15,539 nucleotides of DNA from an uncultured Bacteroidota bacterium. GTDB taxonomy: Bacteria; Bacteroidota; Bacteroidia; 2-12-FULL-35-15. The position numbers and the translations under genes are program-made. Of this stretch, positions 7,297 through 15,302 are shown piece after piece (positions within the stretch are counted from its first letter, which is position 1; each line of letters begins with the position of its first letter). The stretch lies in the NCBI GenBank assembly GCA_903881065.1, contig CAIRRW010000516.1, positions 1 to 15,539 of the forward strand. The letters run 5' to 3'. The notes below the pieces were generated by a model that was not told the origin of the DNA, did no database searches, and saw only the letters and a list, made by a program, of their open reading frames with translations.

Positions 7297-7357
7297 GTAT
7301 TAAGTATTACGTACAAAGTATTATGAATGCACAATCTTAATACTTTATACTTAATAC
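7297..7357 (+). repeat. Long AT-rich inverted repeat between nuoK and nuoL
   Basis: The 90-nt spacer contains two stacked perfect arm pairs. GTATTAAGTAT (7297-7307) pairs with ATACTTAATAC (7347-7357), and AAAGTATTA (7315-7323) pairs with TAATACTTT (7338-7346). A 7-nt bulge (tacgtac, 7308-7314) lies on the left side and the apical loop is 14 nt. In total 20 base pairs could form in the transcript. No U-run follows, so it is not a standard terminator. It could be a small dispersed palindromic element or an mRNA processing or stability site; which one is not decidable here. Confidence 0.75.
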
Positions 7358-7379
7358 ATGGTACTTTAAAAATAAAATT

Positions 7380-9278
7380 ATGATAAAGTTAGTTGGATTA
7401 GTGCCTTTGCTTCCATTAATCGGATTTGTGATTATTGGATTGTTCGGAAAGACATTATCAAAAGGAATTGTAGGTATAATCGGTTGCGGCTCTGTGTTAG
7501 CTTCATTTGCCGTTTCATTAGGAATCTTTCTAGAATTGACCGGGCAGGCAGAAAAATCTGTTACCATTGATTTATTTAATTGGATTTCTGCAGGTAAATT
7601 ATCTATCCCTTTCTCCTTTTTAATTGACCCGTTATCTTCACTTTTCTTATTAATAATAACTGGTATCGGCTTTTTAATTCATGTTTATTCTACCGGCTAC
7701 ATGAGCCATGATGAAGGCTTCTCCAGATTCTTTGCTTACCTGAATCTGTTTATCTTCTTTATGTTGCTGCTTGTTTTAGGGTCCAACTATTTAATAATGT
7801 TTGTTGGCTGGGAAGGTGTTGGATTGTGTTCTTATTTGTTGATCGGATTCTGGTTTAAAAATACTGCTTACAACAATGCTGCGAAAAAAGCATTTATTAT
7901 GAACCGTATTGGTGACTTAGGTTTCCTGTTAGGCATCATCTTAATATTTGTAACCTTCGGAAGTATAGGATACCACGATGTATTTGAACAGGCGAAAAAT
8001 ATGGCAACAGGTAATCCTGTGTTGACTTCCATCACTTTATTATTATTTATAGGTGCAATGGGAAAAAGTGCGCAGTTGCCGTTATACACCTGGTTGCCAG
8101 ATGCGATGGCAGGTCCTACACCTGTTTCAGCATTGATACATGCAGCAACAATGGTTACAGCAGGTATTTACATGGTGGCACGTTCCAACATTTTATATAC
8201 GTTATCTCCAATTGCAATGGAAACAGTTGCAATTATTGGTGTTTGTACCGCTTTATTCGCTGCAACTATAGGCTTGGCCCAAAATGATATCAAGAAAGTA
8301 CTTGCCTACTCAACTGTTTCACAACTTGGATATATGTTCCTTGCCTTAGGAGTTGGAGCTTATACCGGTGCTGTGTTTCACGTGATGACACATGCATTTT
8401 TTAAAGCATTATTATTCCTCGGTGCAGGTAGTGTAATTCATGCTATGAGCGGTGAACAGGACATAAGAAGAATGGGAAGTTTGAAAAAACACTTACCTAT
8501 TACTCATATTACTTTCTTATTGGGAACACTTGCAATTGCGGGCTGTCCTCCTTTCTCAGGGTTTTTCTCCAAAGATGAAATACTTGCAAACGCATTTGAG
8601 AATAATAAACTGTTGTGGTTTCTTGGAGTTTTAGGAGCTGCAATGACAACATTCTATATGTTCCGTTTGTACTTCTTAACCTTCAGTGGAGAGTTCAGAG
8701 GAACGAAAGAACAACATCATCATTTACACGAATCGCCGAAATCAATGACAATGCCGTTGGTTATACTTGCTGTATTGGCTGTTGTTGGTGGTTTTGTTGG
8801 AATACCTGAAGCCTTGGGTGGAAAACACTTTTTGGAAGAGTTTTTAAAACCTGTATTTGAAGATTCTTCATTCCGTATGGTTCATAATTTATCTCACGAA
8901 ACAGAATATATGCTAATGGGCGTTGCTGTGATTGTGATGGCTGCTTCATTGTATTATGCATATACTGTTTATGTTAAAAATAAAACATTACCTGCTGAAG
9001 AAAGTGAAGAATTATCACCAATACATCAAATGGTTTACAAGAAATACTGGATTGATGAATTATACGAAAACGTTATTACTAAACCATTAAATTTCTGTTC
9101 TGATATATTACACAAGTTGTTTGATGTTCAGATAGTAGATGGTTTTGTAAATGGAATAGGAAGAATTGTTACCTGGTTTAGCGGTATTATCCGTTATGCA
9201 CAAACAGGTAATATTGGACTGTATGTATTTGTGATGGTAATTGGTATTGTACTTATTTTGTGTACACGGATATTTTAG
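7380..9278 (+). CDS. nuoL: NADH-quinone oxidoreductase subunit L (ND5, distal proton pump)
   Basis: This 632-residue subunit is the largest antiporter-like protein of the membrane arm and bears the long lateral helix. Pump residues are in place: E145 in VGWEGVGLCSYLLIGFW, K229 in GAMGKSAQLP, H254 in SALIHAATMVTAGIY, H334 and H338 in FHVMTHAFFKALLF, and K342. These match the positions I recall for E. coli NuoL. Residues from about 510 onward form the lateral-helix region (charged, ending in HQMVYKKYWIDELYE and an amphipathic stretch) followed by a final membrane helix. Length is slightly above the E. coli protein and normal for the family. The 90-nt upstream spacer contains an inverted repeat; the start is the first ATG of the conserved frame, behind an A-rich leader. 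Confidence 0.98.
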   Translation: MIKLVGLVPLLPLIGFVIIGLFGKTLSKGIVGIIGCGSVLASFAVSLGIFLELTGQAEKSVTIDLFNWISAGKLSIPFSFLIDPLSSLFLLIITGIGFLIHVYSTGYMSHDEGFSRFFAYLNLFIFFMLLLVLGSNYLIMFVGWEGVGLCSYLLIGFWFKNTAYNNAAKKAFIMNRIGDLGFLLGIILIFVTFGSIGYHDVFEQAKNMATGNPVLTSITLLLFIGAMGKSAQLPLYTWLPDAMAGPTPVSALIHAATMVTAGIYMVARSNILYTLSPIAMETVAIIGVCTALFAATIGLAQNDIKKVLAYSTVSQLGYMFLALGVGAYTGAVFHVMTHAFFKALLFLGAGSVIHAMSGEQDIRRMGSLKKHLPITHITFLLGTLAIAGCPPFSGFFSKDEILANAFENNKLLWFLGVLGAAMTTFYMFRLYFLTFSGEFRGTKEQHHHLHESPKSMTMPLVILAVLAVVGGFVGIPEALGGKHFLEEFLKPVFEDSSFRMVHNLSHETEYMLMGVAVIVMAASLYYAYTVYVKNKTLPAEESEELSPIHQMVYKKYWIDELYENVITKPLNFCSDILHKLFDVQIVDGFVNGIGRIVTWFSGIIRYAQTGNIGLYVFVMVIGIVLILCTRIF

Positions 9279-9318
9279 TTGTTGAGATTATGTCTGTTTT
9301 AATTAAGAAAGAATAGAA

Positions 9319-9344
9319 TTTAGATATAGAGTTTAGATATAAAG
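9319..9344 (+). repeat. Two 13-bp direct repeats just before nuoM
   Basis: Two adjacent copies, tttagatatagag (9319-9331) and tttagatataaag (9332-9344), differ at one base and end 3 nt before the nuoM ATG. The 69-nt nuoL-nuoM spacer also has an ATG at 9290 opening an eight-codon ORF that ends at a TAG (9314-9316), just before the repeats. The copies are seen directly; any effect on nuoM translation is speculative. Confidence 0.6.
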
Positions 9345-9347
9345 TTT

Positions 9348-10814
9348 ATGATTACATTATTATTAATATTTTTCCCTTTAATTGCTGCATTGTTGCTGCT
9401 TTTTACCAAAGGAGAACAAGTAAAGCAGATTGCCTTAGGAGCTACAATAATTGAATTCGCAATTGCAATATTTGCTGTTACTCAATATCAGCATGGCAAT
9501 ACCACACAATTTGAGGCATCTTATCCATGGATTAGTTCGCTTGGAATCAACTTCCATGTTGGGATGGATGGTATTTCCTTATTAATGGTTTTACTTACCA
9601 CCTTTTTAGTTCCAATTATTATTCTTACTTCTTTTAATAAAGATTACAGAAACCCTTCCCGCTTTTATTCATTGGTATTGGCAATGCAATTCGCGTTGGT
9701 TGGTGTGTTTGTATCACTTGATGGTTTCTTATTTTACATTTTCTGGGAATTAGCTCTTATTCCAATTTATTTCATCTGTCTGCTTTGGGGAGGCGAAGGA
9801 AGAGCGAAAATCACTTTCAAATTTTTTGTTTATACCTTGACAGGAAGTTTATTTATGCTTGGAGCATTGATTTATTTATACTTACATACAGAAGGCACAC
9901 ATAGTTTTGATATTGCTGCCATTTATAAAGCAGGACAAGGGCTAAATGCTATTCATCAGGGATACGTATTTCTGGCAATATTTATCGCATTTGCCATTAA
10001 AATGCCAATTTTCCCTTTTCACACTTGGCAACCTGATACGTATACAGTTGCTCCGGCACAAGGTACTATGCTGCTTGCAGGTATCATGTTGAAGATGGGA
10101 ACTTACGGGGTAATTCGCTGGTTGTTGCCTGTTGCTCCATTGGGTGTTGCACATTGGTCAAATGTTGCAATTACGTTATCAGTAATAGGTATTGTTTATG
10201 CTTCGTGTATTGCTATTGTTCAAAAAGATTTCAAACGATTAATTGCTTATTCTTCCATTGCTCACGTAGGATTAATTTCTGCAGGTATTCTAGCATGCAA
10301 TGTTCAGGGAGTTCAAGGGGGGATGTTACAAATGATAAGTCATGGTGTAAATGTGGTTGGCTTATTCTTCATAGTTGATATACTTCAGAAACGCTACGGA
10401 ACACGTGATATTGATTCATTGGGAGGAATTAGAAATCTTAATCCACAGTTTGCCGTATTGTTTTTATTTGTGCTGCTAGGCAGTGTTGCATTGCCATTAA
10501 CTAATGGATTTGTTGGTGAGTTTTTATTATTGAATGGCGTATTCCAGTTTAATCCATGGATAGCTGCTTTCGCAGGATTGTCGGTAATATTAGGTGCTGT
10601 ATATATGTTGAGAAGTTATCAATCAATAATGCTAGGCGAAACCAATGCACTAACAGGTTCTTTTGCTCCTTTATCACAAAGTGAAAAAACGGTTTTGGTA
10701 ATTCTTTGCATAGCAATTATAGGTTTCGGAGTTTATCCAAAACCATTGCTGGATATTGCAGAACCATCGGTAGTGAAGTTGGTAGATGGAGTACGATTAG
10801 CAATGGGTAAATAG
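9348..10814 (+). CDS. nuoM: NADH-quinone oxidoreductase subunit M (ND4)
   Basis: This 488-residue antiporter-like subunit lies between NuoL and NuoN in the membrane arm. Conserved pump residues are visible: E134 in FWELALIPIYF, K218 in AIKMPIFPFHTW, K249 in GIMLKMGTYGVIRW and K293/K296 near VQKDFKRLIAYSSIAHVG. About 14 membrane helices are evident. The loop after the second lysine reads WQPDTYTVAPAQGTM, where proteobacterial proteins usually read WLPDAH.EAPT.GS; I recall this as a Bacteroidota-type variant. The start lies 69 nt after nuoL and directly behind two 13-bp repeats. The gene ends 18 nt before nuoN. Confidence 0.97.
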   Translation: MITLLLIFFPLIAALLLLFTKGEQVKQIALGATIIEFAIAIFAVTQYQHGNTTQFEASYPWISSLGINFHVGMDGISLLMVLLTTFLVPIIILTSFNKDYRNPSRFYSLVLAMQFALVGVFVSLDGFLFYIFWELALIPIYFICLLWGGEGRAKITFKFFVYTLTGSLFMLGALIYLYLHTEGTHSFDIAAIYKAGQGLNAIHQGYVFLAIFIAFAIKMPIFPFHTWQPDTYTVAPAQGTMLLAGIMLKMGTYGVIRWLLPVAPLGVAHWSNVAITLSVIGIVYASCIAIVQKDFKRLIAYSSIAHVGLISAGILACNVQGVQGGMLQMISHGVNVVGLFFIVDILQKRYGTRDIDSLGGIRNLNPQFAVLFLFVLLGSVALPLTNGFVGEFLLLNGVFQFNPWIAAFAGLSVILGAVYMLRSYQSIMLGETNALTGSFAPLSQSEKTVLVILCIAIIGFGVYPKPLLDIAEPSVVKLVDGVRLAMGK

Positions 10815-10832
10815 AAAAAGATTAATAAAATT

Positions 10833-12203
10833 ATGAAAGCATTAATATTACTTTCTTCATTAGGTGTAATTTCTTTATTAGCTGAATTGTTCAGTTTTAA
10901 AAAATTATTGTATCCATTAGTATTATTGGGTTTAATAGCCACATTTGTATTCAATATATGTGATTGGAATGCAACAAACAATGTCTTTTATAAGATGCTT
11001 CAGTTTGATAATTATGCTATTGCATTTTCTTCGGTAATAATTATTATTGCTTTCCTTTGGTTCTTAATGGCAGAAGGCTTTTTCAAGGAAGAAACAAACC
11101 TTACCGACCATTATGCGTTAGTATTATTTGCATTGGTAGGTGCAGTAATATTGACTTCATACACTAATATGGCGATGTTGTTTTTAGGTATTGAAATACT
11201 TTCGATACCTATGTACATTCTTGTTGGAAGCAGCAAAAACGATTTATCATCAAATGAAGCTTCGTTCAAATATTTAATAATGGGAGCGTTTGCAACCGGC
11301 TTTTTATTATTCGGAATAGCATTGATTTATGGCGCAACCGGCTCATTTGATTTAACGGAAATTAAAACTGCCATTTCATCTGCCGGTGTAACTCCACAAA
11401 TATTTTATGTAGGAATGTTATTAATGCTGGTAGGCTTATCTTTCAAAGTATCAGCAGTACCATTTCACTTTTGGGCTCCTGATGTATATGAAGGTGCGCC
11501 AACAGTTATTACTGCGTTTATGGCAACAATAGTAAAATTGGCTGCTTTCGCTGCATTCCTTCGTCTGTTTGATGTTACATTCTATAGAGTATCCGGTTCA
11601 TGGGGTCTTGTGGTTTGGATGTTGGCTGCGTTGACAATGCTTGTAGGAAATATTACTGCTGTATTCCAAACGAGAGTAAAACGTATGTTGGCATATTCAT
11701 CTGTGGCACATGCAGGTTATATGTTGCTGGCGTTGCTGGCTGCAAATCATTATTCAAATAGTGCTATTCTGTTTTATGGAACCGCTTATTCAATAGGGTC
11801 AATTGCTACTTTCACCATTGTTTCCATTGTGGCAGGAGCAAGAGGCGACGACGGAATACATTCGTTTAACGGTTTGGGAAAATCAAACCCGATGCTGGCA
11901 GTAGTTATGACTATTGCATTATTATCATTGGCAGGTATTCCGCCAACTGCAGGTTTCTTCGCGAAGTATTATATATTCACTTCTTCGTTTATTGCAGGCA
12001 ATGTAGGTTTGGTTTTAATTGCAATAATAGCATCTCTTATCGGTGTATATTATTATTTCAGACTAATTATTGCTATGTATTTTAAAGAAGGAAACCACGA
12101 AGCTATTCCTCTTGATTTAAACCATAAACTATTGCTGATAGTTACTGCAATTGCAATTTTAGTATTAGGTATCTGTCCTGATTTTATCATCAGATTATTA
12201 TAA
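10833..12203 (+). CDS. nuoN: NADH-quinone oxidoreductase subunit N (ND2)
   Basis: This 456-residue antiporter-like subunit is the one nearest NuoK and NuoJ in the membrane arm. Visible key residues are E121 in LFLGIEILSIPMYIL, K147 in SFKYLIMGAFATGF, K205 in LSFKVSAVPFHFWAPDVYEGAPT and K235 in TIVKLAAFAAF; KRMLAYSSVAHAGYML follows at about 283-298. Around 14 helices are expected and seen. It is the last gene of the operon, 18 nt after nuoM, with a typical C-terminus. A strong hairpin terminator begins 24 nt after the stop. Length is a little shorter than the E. coli protein but within the family range. Confidence 0.97.
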   Translation: MKALILLSSLGVISLLAELFSFKKLLYPLVLLGLIATFVFNICDWNATNNVFYKMLQFDNYAIAFSSVIIIIAFLWFLMAEGFFKEETNLTDHYALVLFALVGAVILTSYTNMAMLFLGIEILSIPMYILVGSSKNDLSSNEASFKYLIMGAFATGFLLFGIALIYGATGSFDLTEIKTAISSAGVTPQIFYVGMLLMLVGLSFKVSAVPFHFWAPDVYEGAPTVITAFMATIVKLAAFAAFLRLFDVTFYRVSGSWGLVVWMLAALTMLVGNITAVFQTRVKRMLAYSSVAHAGYMLLALLAANHYSNSAILFYGTAYSIGSIATFTIVSIVAGARGDDGIHSFNGLGKSNPMLAVVMTIALLSLAGIPPTAGFFAKYYIFTSSFIAGNVGLVLIAIIASLIGVYYYFRLIIAMYFKEGNHEAIPLDLNHKLLLIVTAIAILVLGICPDFIIRLL

Positions 12204-12227
12204 TTTAGATTTACAACGTAAACTTAA

Positions 12228-12270
12228 ACAAACGAAAAAGGATGGCTAATTACCATCCTTTTTTGTTTGT
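12228..12270. terminator. Bidirectional intrinsic terminator between convergent nuoN and the 3-HAO gene
   Basis: The arms 12228-12245 and 12253-12270 form an 18-pair stem with a 7-nt loop (ctaatta). The core AAAAAGGATGG/CCATCCTTTTT is perfect, and one outer pair is G-U in the plus transcript. The stem has A-runs on the left and T-runs on the right, so both transcripts end in a U tract. Its position between convergent genes supports a shared terminator. Confidence 0.9.
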
Positions 12271-12293
12271 AATAATATTGGGTTTCTTCTATC

Positions 12294-12812
12294 CTATACT
12301 GCCGGCGGAACCATTACATGTCCGCAATTTTTACATGTCCGTAACGATTCGCTGCCATAAAATTCGGCAAAGGTTTTCTGAAATTCGGTAACGATATTGG
12401 TAAGCGGAAAATACTTTTCGTACAACTTGTTATTGCATTTTTCACAGAACCAAAGTAGCCCGTCTCGTTCATTATCCCGGCGTTTGCGTTCCATCACCAG
12501 CCCAACTGTATTGGGTCCGCGGCTTGGGCTATGTGGTACTCTGGGAGGCAACAAAAATATATCTCCTTCATTTATCGGCACCTCCACAGCTTTGCCATCT
12601 TCCTGAATAGTAACTTTTACATTACCTTCCAATTGATAGAAAAACTCTTCACTTTCGTTGTAATGATAATCTTTGCGGGCATTTGGACCGCCTACTACCA
12701 TCACAATAAATTCGGTATCTTCATATACTACCTGATTTCCTACAGGAGGTTTGAGGCGATGACGGTTTTCATCAATCCATTTTTTGAAGTTGAAAGGGCG
12801 TTGAATAGACAT
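12294..12812 (-). CDS. nbaC: 3-hydroxyanthranilate 3,4-dioxygenase
   Basis: This 172-residue cupin dioxygenase opens the ring of 3-hydroxyanthranilate to 2-amino-3-carboxymuconate semialdehyde, the precursor of quinolinate in the kynurenine pathway. Catalytic iron ligands fit the family: H50 and E56 in DYHYNESEEFFYQLEG, and H94 in PPRVPHSPSR. Substrate-site R46, R98 and E109 are also present. The C-terminal rubredoxin-like iron site of bacterial enzymes is intact: C123-x2-C126 and C160-x2-C163. I chose the ATG at 12812 (MSIQRPFNFKKW) because the product then has the normal bacterial length. The frame stays open to an ATG at 13016, but that would add 68 unrelated residues and overlap dprA. It is convergent with nuoN and divergent from dprA; no other kynurenine gene is in the window. 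NAD synthesis is the likely role; tryptophan breakdown is possible. Confidence 0.95.
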   Translation of the reverse strand: MSIQRPFNFKKWIDENRHRLKPPVGNQVVYEDTEFIVMVVGGPNARKDYHYNESEEFFYQLEGNVKVTIQEDGKAVEVPINEGDIFLLPPRVPHSPSRGPNTVGLVMERKRRDNERDGLLWFCEKCNNKLYEKYFPLTNIVTEFQKTFAEFYGSESLRTCKNCGHVMVPPAV

Positions 12813-12860
12813 AGTATATAAGGGTTTTGAATTAAAAAAATTAAGCCGGTTAATTAATGA

Positions 12861-12868
12861 TACTTTTG
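12861..12868 (+). promoter_or_regulatory. Candidate -7 element for dprA
   Basis: TACTTTTG fits the Bacteroidota -7 consensus TAnnTTTG and lies 45 nt before the dprA ATG, in the 101-nt divergent gap shared with the dioxygenase gene. I could not find a convincing TTTG -33 element at the expected distance, so this is a weak call. No clear match was found for the minus-strand gene. Confidence 0.35.
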
Positions 12869-12913
12869 TTCGAATTATTGTGCAAGTTACAAAATATTTG
12901 ATTTCAGGATAAA

Positions 12914-14014
12914 ATGGACGAAAGTTTAAAGTATAAGTTAGCATTATCATTGATACCAAATATTGGCGACATACTTGCCAAACGCCTTGTAGCCTATTGC
13001 GGAAGTGCCGAAGCAATATTCAGGGAGAAAAAATCAATGCTCGAAAAAATTCCCGGAATCGGCACCTCCAAAATAAATGATATTATCAATCAGCACGTAT
13101 TTGACAGGGTAGAGGAGGAGATGATTTTCATTGAAAAAAACAATATCATTCCTATATTTTATCTCGACAGTGAATATCCAAAACGATTAATCCACTGTGA
13201 AGACAGCCCTATATTGCTTTATTTTAAAGGCAATGCCAACCTGAATGCCGAAAAGATGATAAGCATAGTCGGTACGCGCGAAGCAACCGATTATGGCAAA
13301 CGAATATGTGAAAAGTTGATTTCCGACCTCGCACCGCATAATGTAACCATAGTAAGCGGTTTGGCGTATGGCATCGACATCTATGCACATAAAGCTGCGC
13401 TGGAAAATAATCTGCCAACACTTTGTACATTGGCGCATGGTTTGGATAAAATATATCCTTCCATACATAAATCCGTTGCCATTAAAATGCTTGAAAACGG
13501 CGGTTGGCTTACGCATTTCACTTCCAAAACAATACCTGACCGCGAAAACTTCCCTTCACGAAACCGCATTGTCGCCGGAATAAGTGATGCTACTATTGTG
13601 ATAGAATCGAAATTGAACGGCGGCTCATTAATTACCGCCGATATTGCCAATAGTTATAGTCGCGATGTGTTTGCATTTCCGGGGCGAGTGGACGATATAT
13701 GCTCCGAAGGATGCAATATGATTATAAAAAATAATAAAGCGGCATTGATACAATCGGCTGCCGACCTAGTATTTGCGTTGGGTTGGGAGAATGAAGAAAA
13801 CAGGAAAGCTCCTCAACAAAAGAAATTATTTATTGAGCTGAATGTAACAGAAGAATGTCTGGTAAATATTATTCGTGCCAAAGAAACCATCACCATTGAT
13901 GATTTATGCCTGGTGAGTAAATTGCCGATGAGCAAAGTATCTGCTACGCTGCTTACCCTCGAATTTTCGGGCGTTGTAAAATCATTGCCCGGGAAAATTT
14001 ACAGGATGAATTAA
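12914..14014 (+). CDS. dprA: DNA-processing protein DprA
   Basis: This 366-residue protein belongs to the DprA/Smf family, which binds incoming single-stranded DNA and loads RecA during natural transformation. Domains in order: an N-terminal helix-hairpin-helix pair (LIPNIGDILAKRL at 13-25, IPGIGTSKI at 46-54); the Rossmann-like core from about 80 to 290, with SIVGTREATDYGKR (117-130), SGLAYGIDIYAHKAA (148-162), LAHGLDKIYPSIH (173-185), FPSRNRIVAGIS (213-224) and ESKLNGGSLITADIA (231-245); and a C-terminal winged-helix domain from about 310. All core motifs are intact and the length matches full three-domain members. AGGAT at 12906-12910 precedes the ATG. It is divergent from the dioxygenase gene and is the only competence-related gene in the window. 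A role in transformation is inferred from the family; DprA also occurs in bacteria not known to be transformable. Confidence 0.96.
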   Translation: MDESLKYKLALSLIPNIGDILAKRLVAYCGSAEAIFREKKSMLEKIPGIGTSKINDIINQHVFDRVEEEMIFIEKNNIIPIFYLDSEYPKRLIHCEDSPILLYFKGNANLNAEKMISIVGTREATDYGKRICEKLISDLAPHNVTIVSGLAYGIDIYAHKAALENNLPTLCTLAHGLDKIYPSIHKSVAIKMLENGGWLTHFTSKTIPDRENFPSRNRIVAGISDATIVIESKLNGGSLITADIANSYSRDVFAFPGRVDDICSEGCNMIIKNNKAALIQSAADLVFALGWENEENRKAPQQKKLFIELNVTEECLVNIIRAKETITIDDLCLVSKLPMSKVSATLLTLEFSGVVKSLPGKIYRMN

Positions 14015-14090
14015 AGCTTCTGTTTGTATTTTGATACAAAAGAGGATTTTTAATTTTTCAAGACATTTTTTCTTTACAGAAATGAAAATC

Positions 14091-14112
14091 GGATGTTCGG
14101 TTACCGAAATCC
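14091..14112. promoter_or_regulatory. Dyad-symmetric element, possible operator or hairpin
   Basis: GGAT-g-TTCGG-tta-CCGAA-ATCC forms a 9-pair dyad with one bulged base, centred near 14102. It is one of the few GC-containing islands in an AT-rich gap. It lies about 255 nt before the lipoprotein start, far from the likely promoter, and sits inside the larger CTTTACAG/CTGTAAAG inverted repeat. The symmetry is seen directly; a protein-binding or RNA role is only inferred. Confidence 0.4.
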
Positions 14113-14307
14113 AACTGTCCGTTACCTGTAAAGGAACTTCTGTTACCAATAATAAACTTACTTATATGTTTAAAATCAAGTCGATATTATAAACTAGTAA
14201 ACGCAAAATCTGTATTCGTTCGGTTTAATTTAGAAAGCCATAAAGAAGCGAAACGAATAATTAAAAATGTTTAATATAATGTTCAAAATATGATTTAAAG
14301 TATTATT

Positions 14308-14339
14308 TTTGACCATTCGTTAAATTTCTATTACATTTG
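14308..14339 (+). promoter_or_regulatory. Bacteroidota-type promoter for the lipoprotein gene
   Basis: A -33 TTTG (14308-14311) and a -7 TACATTTG (14332-14339) are separated by 20 nt, matching the known Bacteroidota sigma factor pattern TTTG-N~19-21-TAnnTTTG. Transcription would start near 14345-14347, giving an A-rich leader of about 20 nt before the ATG at 14367. A second -7-like box, TATTTTTG (14304-14311), overlaps the -33 element. Confidence 0.75.
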
Positions 14340-14366
14340 ATACGTATTTAAAAAACAATATTTGAA

Positions 14367-15263
14367 ATGACATTGAAAAATATCAACCTTAAAGAAAAGT
14401 TAGTTTTGTTATCATTAACTGCGCTGTTGGCTGCAGGTTGTAACAATGGTACTAAAAAAGATTCGGATGACCTTCCTCCGGTAGATAGTACTCAAAGCAC
14501 TATTTTAAATGTTAACGGAGAGATTTTCAGTATTCCTTCTCCTATTCAAACAGCTTTTTTAATAAAAAATACCGGTGCATCGTATGATAAAAAAATATTA
14601 AATCCCTCAAATAAATCTGCCGGTTATTCCACTAATTTTTCTAAAGGTGTAAACCTTGGTATTTATGGTGCCGACCTTGGTTATGTAACTATTTACGACC
14701 AGAATCAGGATGCTATAGGTTACTTGAATTCAGCAAAAAAGCTTGCTGATGAATTAGGTGTTTCCGGTGCTTTCAGCCCTAAAACAATTGAGCGTTTTCA
14801 AAAAAACCTTGGTAAGCAGGATTCAATGCTTGTGCTTGTAGGCGATGCTTACAGATCGAGTGATAGCTATTTGAAAAACAATGATAGAAACGATGTGAGC
14901 GGTTTGGTACTTGCCGGTGGATGGATAGAGAGTTTGTACTTTGCAACAAATGTGTATAAAACAAAAGCTACTGATGATGTAAAACGTAGAATAGCAGAAC
15001 AAAAATCATCACTGCAAAGCCTTATTAAATTATTGAAACAATATTATAGTCAACCTGAATATACTGAATTTGTTGATAATTTGGAAGATTTATCAACAGT
15101 GTATGATGGAATATCGTTTAAATATACGTACGAAAAACCGACTATTGATCCTGCAAATAGAATGACAATAATCAACAGTAAATCGGAAGTAAAAATTACT
15201 CCTGAGCAGATTGAGACAATAACTCAGAAAATAAAAACAATAAGAAATCAGATTATCGGATAA
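14367..15263 (+). CDS. Unrecognised outer-membrane/periplasmic lipoprotein
   Basis: I do not recognise this 298-residue protein as a named family. The N-terminus is a type II signal peptide: basic start (K4, K9, K11), hydrophobic core at about 12-23, and lipobox LAAGC with the lipidated cysteine at C25. The mature protein begins NNGTKKDSDD; such a charged, acidic stretch just after the cysteine resembles the surface-export signal of Bacteroidota lipoproteins, so surface exposure is possible but unproven. There are no other cysteines. Residues 45-110 are glycine/serine-rich with VNGEIFSIPSPIQ and GVNLGIYGADLGYVTIYDQ; the rest looks largely helical, including 203-227 (DDVKRRIAEQKSSLQSLIKLLKQYY) as an amphipathic segment. 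No enzyme motif is visible. It has its own promoter and is followed after 39 nt by another exported-protein gene, suggesting a two-gene unit. Confidence 0.85.
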   Translation: MTLKNINLKEKLVLLSLTALLAAGCNNGTKKDSDDLPPVDSTQSTILNVNGEIFSIPSPIQTAFLIKNTGASYDKKILNPSNKSAGYSTNFSKGVNLGIYGADLGYVTIYDQNQDAIGYLNSAKKLADELGVSGAFSPKTIERFQKNLGKQDSMLVLVGDAYRSSDSYLKNNDRNDVSGLVLAGGWIESLYFATNVYKTKATDDVKRRIAEQKSSLQSLIKLLKQYYSQPEYTEFVDNLEDLSTVYDGISFKYTYEKPTIDPANRMTIINSKSEVKITPEQIETITQKIKTIRNQIIG

Positions 15264-15302
15264 TAGTAGGTTGAGAACTCATTCATAAAAATAAACAACG
15301 AT

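Larger units (their letters stand above)
14015..14366 (+). other. AT-rich intergenic region between dprA and the lipoprotein gene
   Basis: This 352-nt stretch has no supported coding sequence. After dprA there is a weak 7-bp hairpin (TTTGTAT 14023-14029 with ATACAAA 14034-14040), low in GC and with only a loose T-rich tail, so at best a poor terminator. Inverted repeats follow: CTTTACAG (14072-14079) with CTGTAAAG (14126-14133), enclosing the dyad listed separately, and ATTCGTT (14214-14220) with AACGAAT (14252-14258). The region ends in a Bacteroidota-type promoter. A small RNA or regulator sites are possible, but nothing here is recognised. Confidence 0.6.

Noticed and set aside
7297..7357. 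Intrinsic terminator after nuoK
   Set aside because: The stem is almost entirely A-T, has a 7-nt bulge and a 14-nt loop, and no U-run follows; the operon continues with nuoL.
12813..13016. N-terminal extension of the 3-hydroxyanthranilate dioxygenase to an upstream ATG at 13016
   Set aside because: The extra 68 residues do not look like any part of the enzyme and would overlap the start of dprA on the other strand; starting at 12812 gives the normal bacterial length.
14023..14040. Terminator for dprA
   Set aside because: Only seven base pairs with two G-C or C-G pairs, and no U tract directly after the stem.
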